Counted from the stretch's first letter, positions 7,640 to 14,841 are shown. The stretch is 18,357 nucleotides of DNA from Dehalococcoidia bacterium (GCA_016927965.1 JAFGLP010000161.1:1-18357), one strand, 5' to 3'. Notes: generated by a model from the letters alone, not told the origin. Translations and numbers: made by a program.

Positions 7640-7655
7640 TATACCTATAGGTATA
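7640..7655 (+). promoter_or_regulatory. Perfect 16-bp palindrome, candidate operator
   Basis: TATACCTATAGGTATA is its own reverse complement. It lies 72 bases before the GGDEF gene, and a -10-like TACAAT (7670-7675) follows at a distance that puts the palindrome over the -35 region. This fits a regulator site replacing or blocking a -35. The shape recalls sites of CsoR/CstR-type repressors, but the match is too loose to assign. Confidence 0.45.
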
Positions 7656-7727
7656 CCCTTATTTTGTATTACAATAGTGTCAATATCACATATTTGTTAA
7701 TTAGTATGCTAGGAGGCAACGGGGTAA

Positions 7728-9224
7728 ATGAAATGGCCTGACCTGACTCGCATTGACGGCTACCTTCCGCCGGACATAGAGAAGGACTATCGCCTGCACT
7801 ATCTCAAGGATGATACCAGGACGGCCGGCATCACCATGTTCCTGCTAAGCCTCCTGCTGTTGGCTTTCGCCTATAATGACTACCAGCTATTGGGAACAGC
7901 CCCAACTTTCTACTGGCTGATTGCGCTGCGAAGCTCATTCTTAATCTATTTTATTATCCTGATAATTTACCTCAGGAAAAACCGCAGCCCTCAGAAATTC
8001 GATATCCTCCTGCTGGTCTGGATTATCCTGAGCCTGGTATTGGTTAGCGTCATCAACCTGACCAGGCCTTCCAGTTATGCGGGCAACTTTATACTGGACG
8101 TAATCCTGGTGCTGCTGGTCTACCTGTGCATACCGACAAAATTGTATTTCCGGATGACCGGCGCTCTGATTTTTACAGTAATCGAGATAATCATTTTTTT
8201 TGTCCTTCGTGAGATATCATCCCAGGTTACGGCTTTCTCGGCAATCATATCATTGATCGCTGCTAATATAGGCGGTACCTTCGCCTCAGGCCTGCTTTAC
8301 TCCCACCGCCGTAGCGAATACAAGACGCTCATAGAAAGGGAAACGCTGGTTGACCAGTGGCAAACAACCTTCGACTCCATTTCCGACATGATCTCCATCC
8401 AGGATAAAGAGTTCAGGATAATCAGGGCCAATAAGGCCTATATCGATACTTTCAAAATCAAGCCGGGAGACATGGCCGGCAAACACTGCTACGAGATCTT
8501 TCACGAGACGTCATACGCAATTGATAACTGTCCACATAGCCAGGTCCTGGTGTCCGGCAAGCCCGCCGTAGAGGAGATCTTTGAGCCGCGCCTTGGTATC
8601 TACCTGGAGGTGTCGACCTATCCCATTTTAAACAGTCAAGGCGAGGTTACCGGCACCGTTCACCTCGCCAAGGACATCACGGAGCGCAAGCGCATGCAGC
8701 ACGAGCTGGAAGAAATATCCACTCATGACTTCCTCACCGGGCTGCCTAACAGGTTATTACTGAATGACCGCTTCTCGGTGGCCATCGCCCAGGCCCAGCG
8801 CCATAAAGAGAGGATTGCCCTGATGTCGCTTGACCTGGACCGCTTCAAGCTGATCAACGACACGATGGGCCACGCCGCAGGAGATGAGATCCTCAAACTG
8901 CTGGCTGATCGGCTGCTGGCAGCCACACGGGCCGGTGACACCGTGGCACGCATGGGAGGCGATGAATTCCAGGTCCTCATGCAGGATATCCTGCATGAGG
9001 ATGAAATCATCAAAGTTGCAGACAGGATACTGAACTTATGTTCACAGCCTTTCAACCTGGACGGAGAGGAAATAAATACATCGGTCAGCATCGGCATCGT
9101 CCTCGGCCCGGATGAAGGGACAGACCTGGAAACACTATCGAAAAAATCCGACCAGGCCATGTATGAATCCAAGGGCAAAGGCCGCAACTGCTACACTTTC
9201 TACCAGCCGGACAGTCCCTCTTAA
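7728..9224 (+). CDS. Membrane-bound PAS-GGDEF diguanylate cyclase
   Basis: The 498-residue protein has six predicted membrane helices (about 33-50, 61-82, 91-111, 121-136, 142-161, 167-190), a PAS domain (about 211-320) ending in the usual DITERKRMQ linker, and a GGDEF domain (about 331-490). The catalytic GGDEF motif is intact at 410-414 and preceded by an RAGD inhibitory site (R401, D404), so it should make c-di-GMP from two GTP and be product-inhibited. The PAS contains C254 and C268, which might bind a ligand or metal. No EAL domain is present. AGGAGG lies 11 bases before the ATG, with a GGGG nearer. It stands alone between a terminator and the next promoter. Confidence 0.93.
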   Translation: MKWPDLTRIDGYLPPDIEKDYRLHYLKDDTRTAGITMFLLSLLLLAFAYNDYQLLGTAPTFYWLIALRSSFLIYFIILIIYLRKNRSPQKFDILLLVWIILSLVLVSVINLTRPSSYAGNFILDVILVLLVYLCIPTKLYFRMTGALIFTVIEIIIFFVLREISSQVTAFSAIISLIAANIGGTFASGLLYSHRRSEYKTLIERETLVDQWQTTFDSISDMISIQDKEFRIIRANKAYIDTFKIKPGDMAGKHCYEIFHETSYAIDNCPHSQVLVSGKPAVEEIFEPRLGIYLEVSTYPILNSQGEVTGTVHLAKDITERKRMQHELEEISTHDFLTGLPNRLLLNDRFSVAIAQAQRHKERIALMSLDLDRFKLINDTMGHAAGDEILKLLADRLLAATRAGDTVARMGGDEFQVLMQDILHEDEIIKVADRILNLCSQPFNLDGEEINTSVSIGIVLGPDEGTDLETLSKKSDQAMYESKGKGRNCYTFYQPDSPS

Positions 9225-9240
9225 AAAATAATTCCATTAT

Positions 9241-9269
9241 TTGACACAATTTCATCAATTGTTTATCAT
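9241..9269 (+). promoter_or_regulatory. Promoter of the DUF134/NifX/MinD operon
   Basis: TTGACA (9241-9246) and TATCAT (9264-9269) are 17 bases apart, a near-consensus sigma70-type promoter 40 bases before the first gene of the block. No terminator separates it from the GGDEF gene upstream. Confidence 0.7.
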
Positions 9270-9274
9270 TCATT

Positions 9275-9290
9275 ATGAGCATATGCTCAT
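9275..9290 (+). promoter_or_regulatory. Perfect 16-bp palindrome at the transcription start, candidate DUF134 operator
   Basis: ATGAGCATATGCTCAT reads the same on both strands and begins 6 bases after the -10 box, over the expected transcription start. A repressor bound here would stop initiation. The first gene of the operon encodes a predicted DNA-binding DUF134 protein, so autoregulation is the simplest reading. I saw no second copy in this window. Confidence 0.6.
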
Positions 9291-9308
9291 TATACGGACT
9301 GGTGAATA

Positions 9309-9791
9309 ATGCCGAGACCAAGAAAATTCAGGCGCATATCATTCATACCTGGCACGACCTATTTTAAGCCGGCGGGGATACCCATGCGGTTTCTCGAAGA
9401 GGTCAGCCTGACCTTTGAGGAGACCGAGGCTATCCGGCTGAAGGATATCGAAGACCTGGACCAGGAGGGTTGCGCAGAGCGCATGAATGTCTCCCGTCCG
9501 ACGGCACAGCGCATCATCGAATCAGCTCGAAAGAAGATGGCAGAGGCACTGCTTAACGGCAAGGCCATCAGGATCGTAGGCGGCACTGTCGAGATGCTGC
9601 CGCAGCATTATGTTTGTGAAAAAGGACACGAGTGGGACGTCCCGCTTGAACAGGCTGCTGCAGAGCCGCTGCAAGCCTGCCCAGTTTGCAATTCCACGGC
9701 AGCCAGCGTACTGCCGGAAAACGGTTTGACCTGGCGCGGCGGCGGAGGCAGGGGCGGCGGCAGATGCCGCAGAAGAGGATTCAACCGCTGA
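9309..9791 (+). CDS. DUF134 (UPF0251) predicted DNA-binding regulator with zinc site and Gly/Arg-rich tail
   Basis: The 160-residue protein begins with the family signature MPRPRKFRRI and has a sigma-region-4-like helix-turn-helix at about residues 35-82, containing MNVSRPTAQRIIESARKKMA. A rubredoxin-like metal site follows (C103, H107, C124, C127). The tail from about 143 is rich in Gly and Arg (GGGGRGGGRCRRRG). Family members are found beside NifX-like and MinD-type genes but lack a characterised function. Only a weak GGTG precedes the ATG. The palindrome just upstream is a likely target. The metal site suggests it could sense metal or redox state, which is inference. Confidence 0.88.
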   Translation: MPRPRKFRRISFIPGTTYFKPAGIPMRFLEEVSLTFEETEAIRLKDIEDLDQEGCAERMNVSRPTAQRIIESARKKMAEALLNGKAIRIVGGTVEMLPQHYVCEKGHEWDVPLEQAAAEPLQACPVCNSTAASVLPENGLTWRGGGGRGGGRCRRRGFNR

Positions 9792-9837
9792 AAGGCCGGT
9801 CAGCAATAATTTGAAAATATTATTAAAGGAGGTGAAA

Positions 9838-10149
9838 ATGCCGTACGGAAGAGGCTTTGGAATGGGAAGAGGTATGGGTATGGGAAGAGGAATGGGGAGA
9901 GGTATGGGCGGAGGTTCCAGAGGGAGCTATGCAGCCTGGCCGTATATCGGCCGCGGCAGGGGAGGCCTGCCCAGGTGCGGGTATTTCTTCGCCAACCAGG
10001 CTTATTTGCAGCCCGGTTATACACAATACAACCCTTATTTAATGGCGAATAATCCGGACCTCATGCAAAGCACAGCCACCGACCTGAGAGACCGCATTGC
10101 CCAGATACAGGCCAGGATCAGTGAGCTGGAAGGGCAAAAGACTACTTAA
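9838..10149 (+). CDS. Gly/Arg/Met-rich small protein with C-terminal coiled coil (DUF5320-like)
   Basis: This 103-residue protein starts at the ATG at 9838, placed 5 bases after a perfect AAGGAGG; an upstream in-frame TTG at 9811 would run through that site. Residues 3-28 are repeats of GRGMG, residues 35-48 are aromatic and Gly-rich with a single Cys (C47), and about 80-101 form a short heptad-patterned helix. The layout matches the next gene, a clearer DUF5320 member. Function is unknown. Met and Gly richness might bind soft metals, but no motif proves it. Confidence 0.75.
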   Translation: MPYGRGFGMGRGMGMGRGMGRGMGGGSRGSYAAWPYIGRGRGGLPRCGYFFANQAYLQPGYTQYNPYLMANNPDLMQSTATDLRDRIAQIQARISELEGQKTT

Positions 10150-10164
10150 GTTACAGCTCTACGC

Positions 10165-10185
10165 TTTCAGGGTGGTTTCCTGAAA
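10165..10185 (+). other. Small hairpin in the intergenic leader of the second Gly-rich gene
   Basis: TTTCAGG (10165-10171) pairs perfectly with CCTGAAA (10179-10185) across a 7-base loop, ending 8 bases before the AAGGAGG of the next gene. With no T run it is not a typical terminator; it may be an mRNA processing or stability element. Confidence 0.35.
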
Positions 10186-10205
10186 ATAAAAAAGGAGGTA
10201 TTAAC

Positions 10206-10463
10206 ATGCCGGGATTTGATGGAACAGGACCAAGGGGCCAGGGCCCCATGACAGGTGGGGGGCGCGGATTTTGCACGTTGCCACCGGGCAGCGCCGGCGC
10301 TGCCTATCGCGGCCGGTTCATGCCGGGAACATACGGAGCCTACGGTGCTACGCCGGCACAGGCAGAGCTTGATCAGTTGAGAGATGAATTTGCACTGCTG
10401 AAAAATGAGCTCGAGGCTATCGAGGCAAGACTTAAAAGCATGGAAGCGCAAAAGAATAAATAG
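10206..10463 (+). CDS. DUF5320-family small protein
   Basis: The 85-residue protein opens with the family hallmark MPGFDGTGPRGQGPMTGGGR, then one Cys (C23) and a Gly/Ala/Tyr-rich stretch. Residues 52-83 form a strongly heptad-patterned helix (AELDQLRDEFALLKNELEAI) that should dimerise as a coiled coil. A perfect AAGGAGG lies 7 bases before the ATG. DUF5320 proteins recur beside NifX-like and MinD-like genes in anaerobes; their function is not known. The shared coiled-coil ending suggests it may pair with the product of 9838-10149. Confidence 0.88.
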   Translation: MPGFDGTGPRGQGPMTGGGRGFCTLPPGSAGAAYRGRFMPGTYGAYGATPAQAELDQLRDEFALLKNELEAIEARLKSMEAQKNK

Positions 10464-10495
10464 CACACAAATAAACTATTAGGGAGGCACTCATC

Positions 10496-10864
10496 ATGAA
10501 ATTGGCAATCACTGCCAGCGGCGACCGCCTTGACTCGGATATCGATCCGCGCTTCGGCAGGTGCAAATACTTCATCTTTGTGGATCCTGACACGATGGAT
10601 TTTATACCTGTACTCAACGCTGCAACCGCCGGTGGAGCGGGCATCGCTGCCGGCCAGACAGTAGCTTTACACAAAGCCAATGCTGTCCTGACCGGCGACT
10701 GCGGGCCCAACGCCTATCAGGTGCTGTCAGCCGCAGGAATTCAGGTATACACCGGGGTTTCAGGAAAGGTCAAGGACGCCATCGCAGACTACAAGACTGG
10801 CAAATTCAAGGCCAGCGGCCAGGCCAGCGTGGACTCACACTACGGCCTGTCCTCCGGCCGGTAA
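10496..10864 (+). CDS. NifX/NifB-type dinitrogenase iron-molybdenum cofactor-binding domain protein (first of three)
   Basis: The 122 residues form one copy of the NifX/NafY/VnfY fold, known for non-covalent binding of FeMo-co precursors or, in the orange protein (ORP), a Mo-Cu-S cluster. The N-terminal strand MKLAITASG and the PRFGRCKYFIFVD motif (C23) are typical, as is the KANAVLTGDCGPNA turn (C69). No nitrogenase genes are in the window, so nitrogen fixation is not implied. GGGAGG precedes the ATG. It lies 32 bases after the DUF5320 gene and upstream of two MinD-type ATPases, the arrangement seen in ORP-like loci. Confidence 0.9.
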   Translation: MKLAITASGDRLDSDIDPRFGRCKYFIFVDPDTMDFIPVLNAATAGGAGIAAGQTVALHKANAVLTGDCGPNAYQVLSAAGIQVYTGVSGKVKDAIADYKTGKFKASGQASVDSHYGLSSGR

Positions 10865-10899
10865 TAAACATTGAAATTTATTAAAAAGGAGGTAACACA

Positions 10900-11172
10900 A
10901 TGCCAAGAGGAGATATGACAGGTCCTCCAGGAGGATCAGGAAGAGGAACGGGCGGCGGCGGCAGAGGCATGGGTGGCGGTGGTAGAGGTATGGGCGGCGG
11001 CGGCAGAGGCATGGGTGCCGGTGGAGGCAGGATGGGAGGCAACCGTCCCGGCGCAGGACCAGGCGGCGATTGCGTCTGTCCGCAATGCGGCGAAAAGGTA
11101 GCCCACCAGGCGGGCACACCTTGCTACAATATCAAATGCCCAAAATGCGGGACTGCTATGGTGAGATCCTGA
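10900..11172 (+). CDS. Gly/Arg/Met-rich protein with C-terminal double CxxC zinc ribbon
   Basis: This 90-residue protein has a low-complexity first half with three tandem copies of a GGGRGMG heptapeptide (residues 19-39) and a second half with CPQCG (C60, C63) and CPKCG (C80, C83), the pattern of a zinc ribbon or rubredoxin-type metal site, plus C58 and C75. AAGGAGGT precedes the ATG. Its stop abuts the start of the first MinD-type ATPase, so the two are coupled. A metal-binding accessory to the ATPases is a reasonable inference; no function is established. Confidence 0.8.
   Translation: MPRGDMTGPPGGSGRGTGGGGRGMGGGGRGMGGGGRGMGAGGGRMGGNRPGAGPGGDCVCPQCGEKVAHQAGTPCYNIKCPKCGTAMVRS
10954..11016 (+). 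repeat. Three tandem 21-bp coding repeats
   Basis: Three consecutive 21-base units each encode GGGRGMG. The copies differ at third codon positions (for example GGC/GGT), so the repeat is conserved at protein level more than at DNA level. The unit echoes the GRGMG repeats of the gene at 9838-10149. Confidence 0.85.
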
Positions 11173-12033
11173 ATGATAATAGCCATCGCCAGCGGTAAAG
11201 GCGGGACCGGCAAGACACTGGTGGCCACCAGCCTGGCCTTATCCATCAGGGATGAGGAGAAGGTGCAGCTGCTCGACTGCGATGTCGAAGAGCCAAATGA
11301 TCACCTTTTCCTCAGTCCGGTCATTACATCCAGCGAGCCGGTCTGTATCCCGGTTCCGAAGGTTGACTACTCAAAGTGCACCTTCTGCGGAGAATGCTCA
11401 AGAGTATGCGCCTATAAGGCCATCGCAGTGGTGCCTGAGAGCGTACTTATCTTCGACCAGCTATGTCACGGCTGCGGCGCCTGCAGCTACCTGTGTCCCG
11501 AAAAGGCCATCTCTGAAGAAGGACGGGAAATGGGAGTGGTCGATTGCGGAGAGGCACAGGGTATTGATTTTGTCCAGGGCAGGCTCACCGTCGGCGAGGC
11601 CATGGCTGTACCAGTCATTCGCAGGGTCAAAACAAAGATAAAACAAGACAGGGTGGCTTTGCTCGATGTTTCGCCCGGCACCTCCTGCCCCGTAGTGGAA
11701 GCTGTCGATGACAGCGACTATTGCCTGCTGGTCACCGAACCTACTCCTTTCGGCCTGCACGACCTGAGCCTGGCAGTGGACACGGTACAGCAGCTCAGCA
11801 TTCCCTGCGGCGTCATCATCAACCGTGCAGTGCCCGGGGAGACACTGGTACATGATTATTGTAAGGATAAAGGCATACCCATGCTGCTGGAAATACCGCT
11901 CGATAAGGAGATCGCACACCTCTACTCTGAAGGAACTACGCTGGCCGCCGGCAAGCCCGAATGGCAGAAATCTTTCAAAGAGGTATACGCTAAAATTAAA
12001 GGAGCTTGGCATGAAAGAACTCATAGTGCTTAG
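11173..12033 (+). CDS. MinD-superfamily P-loop ATPase with inserted ferredoxin domain (first of two)
   Basis: The 286-residue protein has the deviant Walker A motif SGKGGTGKT at residues 7-15 and the DCDVEEPN switch at 35-42. A two-cluster ferredoxin insert follows: CTFCGECSRVC (C69, C72, C75, C79) and CHGCGACSYLC (C98, C101, C104, C108). These ATPases belong with Mrp/NifH-like proteins; pairs of them flank ORP-type genes in sulfate reducers. A role in ATP-driven electron transfer or cluster delivery is inferred. The ATG directly follows the previous stop and has only a weak GGTGAG, which points to translational coupling. It overlaps the next ATPase by 23 bases. Confidence 0.93.
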   Translation: MIIAIASGKGGTGKTLVATSLALSIRDEEKVQLLDCDVEEPNDHLFLSPVITSSEPVCIPVPKVDYSKCTFCGECSRVCAYKAIAVVPESVLIFDQLCHGCGACSYLCPEKAISEEGREMGVVDCGEAQGIDFVQGRLTVGEAMAVPVIRRVKTKIKQDRVALLDVSPGTSCPVVEAVDDSDYCLLVTEPTPFGLHDLSLAVDTVQQLSIPCGVIINRAVPGETLVHDYCKDKGIPMLLEIPLDKEIAHLYSEGTTLAAGKPEWQKSFKEVYAKIKGAWHERTHSA

Positions 12034-12889
12034 CGGCAAAGGAGGCACAGGCAAGACCAGTATCACCGGGTGTTTTGCTGCCCTGGCGGAGAACAAGGTG
12101 CTGGCTGATTGCGACGTGGATGCCGCTGACCTGCACCTGCTTCTGCAACCGACCGACAGGCAGAAGGAAGAGTTCTGGAGCGGACAGACCGCCTTTATCG
12201 ATAGCAACGCCTGTACTGAATGCGGCCTCTGCCAGGAGCTATGCCGTTTCGATGCCATTCACGATTTCAAGGTAAGAAGCTTCTCCTGTGAGGGATGCGG
12301 GTTCTGCGCCCGCATTTGCCCGGTTGATGCCATTACAATGCAGGATAATATGGCCGGACACTGGTATATTTCAGACACCGTATACGGGCCACTGGTACAC
12401 GCCCGCCTGGGAATTGCCCAGGAGAACTCCGGCAAACTTGTCGCACTGGTGCGGCAGCAGGCCAGACAAATGGCCCAGGAAAAAGGATATGCCACCATCA
12501 TTACAGACGGTCCTCCGGGCATCGGCTGCCCGGTCATTTCCTCACTCTCGGGCGCCGACCTGGCTTTGCTGGTAACCGAGCCCACTGTATCAGGTTTTCA
12601 TGACCTGGAACGGGTTATCGAGGTTTGCCGGCACTTCAACGTGCCGTCCACGGTATGCATCAACAAATATGACATCAATACAGAGAAGTCAAAAAGCATT
12701 GAGGAGAACTGCGCCAGCCAAGGTATAATAGTAACGGGGAAGGTGCCGTTTGACACATCGGTCAACCAGGCCGTTGCACGCGGCATACCGCTGGTCAAAT
12801 ATAATGACGGCCCTGCATCAGCAGAGATCAAACGTCTCTGGAAAAACATTGAGGCCATGCTGTCGCCAAACGAGCAATCAGGAGGATGA
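12011..12889 (+). CDS. MinD-superfamily P-loop ATPase with inserted ferredoxin domain (second of two)
   Basis: This 292-residue paralogue of the preceding gene has SGKGGTGKT at residues 8-16, DCDVDAAD at 33-40, and two [4Fe-4S] motifs: CTECGLCQELC (C68, C71, C74, C78) and CEGCGFCARIC (C93, C96, C99, C103). I chose the ATG at 12011 because AAAGGAG ends 6 bases before it and the family N-terminus starts there; the frame is open further upstream, but that part lies inside the first ATPase. The two ATPases probably work as a heterodimer. The next gene begins one base after its stop. Confidence 0.93.
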   Translation: MKELIVLSGKGGTGKTSITGCFAALAENKVLADCDVDAADLHLLLQPTDRQKEEFWSGQTAFIDSNACTECGLCQELCRFDAIHDFKVRSFSCEGCGFCARICPVDAITMQDNMAGHWYISDTVYGPLVHARLGIAQENSGKLVALVRQQARQMAQEKGYATIITDGPPGIGCPVISSLSGADLALLVTEPTVSGFHDLERVIEVCRHFNVPSTVCINKYDINTEKSKSIEENCASQGIIVTGKVPFDTSVNQAVARGIPLVKYNDGPASAEIKRLWKNIEAMLSPNEQSGG

Positions 12890-12890
12890 A

Positions 12891-13130
12891 ATGCCTATTT
12901 ATGATTATGCCTGCGCCGATTGTAGGCACCGTTTTGAACACATGCAGGCCCTGAGCAGCAACAACCCGTTAAAATGCCCGGCCTGTGGCAGCAGCGCAGT
13001 AAGCAAACTGGTTTCGATCCCGGGACTTATCAGGACATCCACAGCGCCTCAAGGCGGCCGGACTTGCTGCGGCAGCAACGAACGCTGCGACAGGCCGCCC
13101 TGTTCTTCAGATGGACAATGCCATAGATAA
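12891..13130 (+). CDS. FmdB-family zinc ribbon protein
   Basis: A 79-residue protein with the FmdB start MPIYDYACADCRHRFEHMQ and a four-Cys zinc site (C8, C11, C29, C32). The C-terminal 25 residues add six or so Cys (CCG, CDRPPC, CHR), an extra soft-metal-rich tail not typical of the basic domain. AGGAGG, inside the end of the upstream gene, lies 5 bases before the ATG; the longer open frame upstream is coding in another frame. FmdB proteins were named for proximity to a formamidase and have no firm function. Confidence 0.88.
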   Translation: MPIYDYACADCRHRFEHMQALSSNNPLKCPACGSSAVSKLVSIPGLIRTSTAPQGGRTCCGSNERCDRPPCSSDGQCHR

Positions 13131-13166
13131 AAATCGTTATATTATCAAACAGTGAAGGAGTTAACC

Positions 13167-13505
13167 ATGAAATATGCCATACCTGTCACCAGAGGAATAC
13201 TATCAGCTCACTTCGGCCACTGCGAGCAGTTCGCCCTGATCGACGCTGATGAAAACAGTAAAAATATACTGAAAAAAGAGATGGTTGCCGCTCCACCCCA
13301 CCAGCCTGGTTTACTACCACCGTGGCTGGCCAAACAGGGCGTACAGGTGGTAATCGCAGGCGGCATGGGAATGAACGCCGTCAATATTTTTCAGCAAAAC
13401 GGCATCAATGTCCTGCTGGGGGCGCCGGAAGCTGATCCCGAAAAGGTGGTCATCGACTATCTCAACGGCAATCTTGTACTGGGTGATAACCGCTGCGACC
13501 ATTGA
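13167..13505 (+). CDS. NifX-type FeMo-cofactor-binding domain protein (second of three), ORP-like
   Basis: The 112-residue protein has the fold hallmarks MKYAIPVTRG, HFGHCEQFALID (C19) and a long His/Pro loop, PPHQPGLLPPWLAKQG, followed by VVIAGGMGMNAVNIFQQNGI. This loop version is the commonest in standalone NifX-like proteins of anaerobes. AAGGAG lies 6 bases before the ATG at 13167; a GTG at 13152 would be upstream of that site. It follows the FmdB gene by 36 bases and precedes the NifU-like scaffold, consistent with cluster carrier and scaffold roles in one operon. Confidence 0.9.
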   Translation: MKYAIPVTRGILSAHFGHCEQFALIDADENSKNILKKEMVAAPPHQPGLLPPWLAKQGVQVVIAGGMGMNAVNIFQQNGINVLLGAPEADPEKVVIDYLNGNLVLGDNRCDH

Positions 13506-13548
13506 TAGCAAGGTTATAATAAATTACTGAAAAGCAGGAGATACATCC

Positions 13549-14001
13549 ATGCGCGTCAGCCGGGAAGAATACGATCAAATGCTTGAATCAGAGCTGCATA
13601 AACACTACAGTGCTAAAGTAGTCGATCATGCTCTGAAACCAAGGAATATGGGGACACTGGAAATAGCCAGCGGCCATGCCGAGATTACAGGGCCCTGTGG
13701 CGATACCATGGAGATCTGGTTAAGCGTTGATAATGAGATCATAGTCGATGCCAGCTTTATGACGGACGGCTGTATAACCACCATAGCAGCCGGCAGCATG
13801 GTTACCGAGATGGCCAAAGGTAAGCCGGCAGATGAGGTCATCCAGATAGACCAGCAAGACATATTAACGGCGCTGGAAGGACTGCCCGAGGAAAGCCAGC
13901 ACTGCGCCCTGCTGGCAGCAAATACGCTTAAAGAAGCCATCCGAGACTACTACGAATACAAGCGTGATAAATGGAAGCGCAGTTATAAAAAACAATGGTA
14001 G
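13549..14001 (+). CDS. NifU/IscU-like iron-sulfur cluster scaffold protein
   Basis: The 150 residues align with the IscU/NifU N-terminal scaffold domain: three conserved Cys, C50 in GPCGD, C75 in DGCITT and C119 in SQHCALLAANTL, plus D52. These ligate a transient [2Fe-2S] or [4Fe-4S] cluster. The start KVVDHALKPRNMG is typical. There is no NifU C-terminal domain, and no cysteine desulfurase lies in the window. AGGAG precedes the ATG. Its place among NifX-like and MinD-like genes suggests it supplies Fe-S clusters to this system. Confidence 0.92.
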   Translation: MRVSREEYDQMLESELHKHYSAKVVDHALKPRNMGTLEIASGHAEITGPCGDTMEIWLSVDNEIIVDASFMTDGCITTIAAGSMVTEMAKGKPADEVIQIDQQDILTALEGLPEESQHCALLAANTLKEAIRDYYEYKRDKWKRSYKKQW

Positions 14002-14012
14002 CTCTTTAAATT

Positions 14013-14687
14013 ATGAAAACTGAACATATAGAATCCTCCTTTGATCAGTTAGCGTGCGATTATGACCGCTGGTATGAGGAAAAGGACGGCAAAATCATAT
14101 TCGCCAGCGAAGTTAAAGCTTTGCAGGAGATATTGCCTGCGCTGCCGCAGCCCTGGCTTGAAGCCGGCGTGGGCAGCGGCCGCTTTGCCAAAGCTTTGGG
14201 TATCAGCACCGGCGTTGACCCGGCAGGCCGGCTGCTGGCGAAAGCCAAAAGCCGCGGTATCATGACCTTACAGGGTAAAATAGAAGACCGGTTTTTGCCG
14301 CTGGAAAGCTTCGGCGCTGTTTTTCTCATCATGACACTATGTTTCATGGAAAAACCTGATATGGCGTTAAAAGAGGTCAACCGCATACTTAAGCCAGGCG
14401 GCAAGATCGTGCTGGGAGAAGTGCCGGTCGATAGCTCATGGGGCACACTGTACCAGCGTAAAAAAAAGGACTCGCATCCACTTTATAAACACGCTGTTTT
14501 CCACACATACGAAGAATTACAGAACTTACTTAAACAAACAGGGTTTGCACTTAAATTAACCGTCTCAACCTTATTCCAAAAACCCGGGAAACTGACCACT
14601 ATAGAAAGTCCATTAAACGACTACTACGAGGACGCAGGGTTTCTGGTACTGGTGGGCGCCAAATCGGACAAACCGTTTGAGAGGTAA
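14013..14687 (+). CDS. Class I SAM-dependent methyltransferase
   Basis: The 224-residue protein shows the Rossmann-type methyltransferase core: motif I LEAGVGSGRFA (49-59), acidic D69 of motif II (STGVDPAGRLL), the motif near MTLCFMEKPD, and RILKPGGKIVLGE at the post-core strand. It is similar to UbiE/MenG-like or arsenite-type enzymes in general shape, but the substrate cannot be told. No Shine-Dalgarno sequence is visible before the ATG, which lies 11 bases after the scaffold gene's stop, so translation may depend on coupling. Such methyltransferases recur in NifX/MinD neighbourhoods. Confidence 0.85.
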   Translation: MKTEHIESSFDQLACDYDRWYEEKDGKIIFASEVKALQEILPALPQPWLEAGVGSGRFAKALGISTGVDPAGRLLAKAKSRGIMTLQGKIEDRFLPLESFGAVFLIMTLCFMEKPDMALKEVNRILKPGGKIVLGEVPVDSSWGTLYQRKKKDSHPLYKHAVFHTYEELQNLLKQTGFALKLTVSTLFQKPGKLTTIESPLNDYYEDAGFLVLVGAKSDKPFER

Positions 14688-14694
14688 AGAATAA

Positions 14695-14841
14695 ATGTCG
14701 ATTGTTTATGGTCCCGTTCCATCCTGGCGGCTGGGCAGGTCGCTCGGTGTAGACATGGTATCGACAGATGCCAAGACCTGCCCCTTCGATTGCATCTACT
14801 GTCAGCTGGGAAAAACGGTGAACAGGCAGGCCGTCGGGTAA
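14695..14841 (+). pseudogene. Truncated radical SAM protein, N-terminal remnant
   Basis: The 48-codon reading frame, starting 7 bases after the methyltransferase stop, reads [19 protein letters not shown] and then [13 protein letters not shown]. This is the N-terminus and the CxxxCxxC [4Fe-4S]/SAM-binding motif (C29, C33, C36) of a radical SAM protein family usually near 250-300 residues. A TAA at 14839 ends it, and I find no continuation in any frame over the next 200 bases. It is therefore probably a deletion remnant; a functional mini-protein is much less likely. Confidence 0.75.

Noticed and set aside
9811..9837. TTG start for the first Gly-rich protein
   Set aside because: It would translate through a perfect AAGGAGG that is properly placed for the ATG at 9838.
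10496..10864. Evidence for nitrogen fixation from NifX-like and NifU-like genes
   Set aside because: No nifHDK, nifEN or full nifB is present; these folds are widespread in non-fixing anaerobes.
10950..11020. Possible CRISPR-like or satellite repeat
   Set aside because: The three 21-bp units are in-frame codon repeats of one Gly-rich protein, with no spacers.
10881..11117. Proline-rich minus-strand frame opposite the Gly-rich gene
   Set aside because: It is the antisense of GGN codon runs; the plus-strand gene has a ribosome binding site and CxxC motifs.
11825..12010. Upstream extension of the second MinD-type ATPase
   Set aside because: It lies inside the first ATPase in another frame. 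The ATG at 12011 has a good ribosome binding site and the family N-terminus.
12750..12890. Upstream extension of the FmdB gene
   Set aside because: It overlaps the second ATPase in another frame; FmdB proteins begin with MPIYDY, which starts at 12891.
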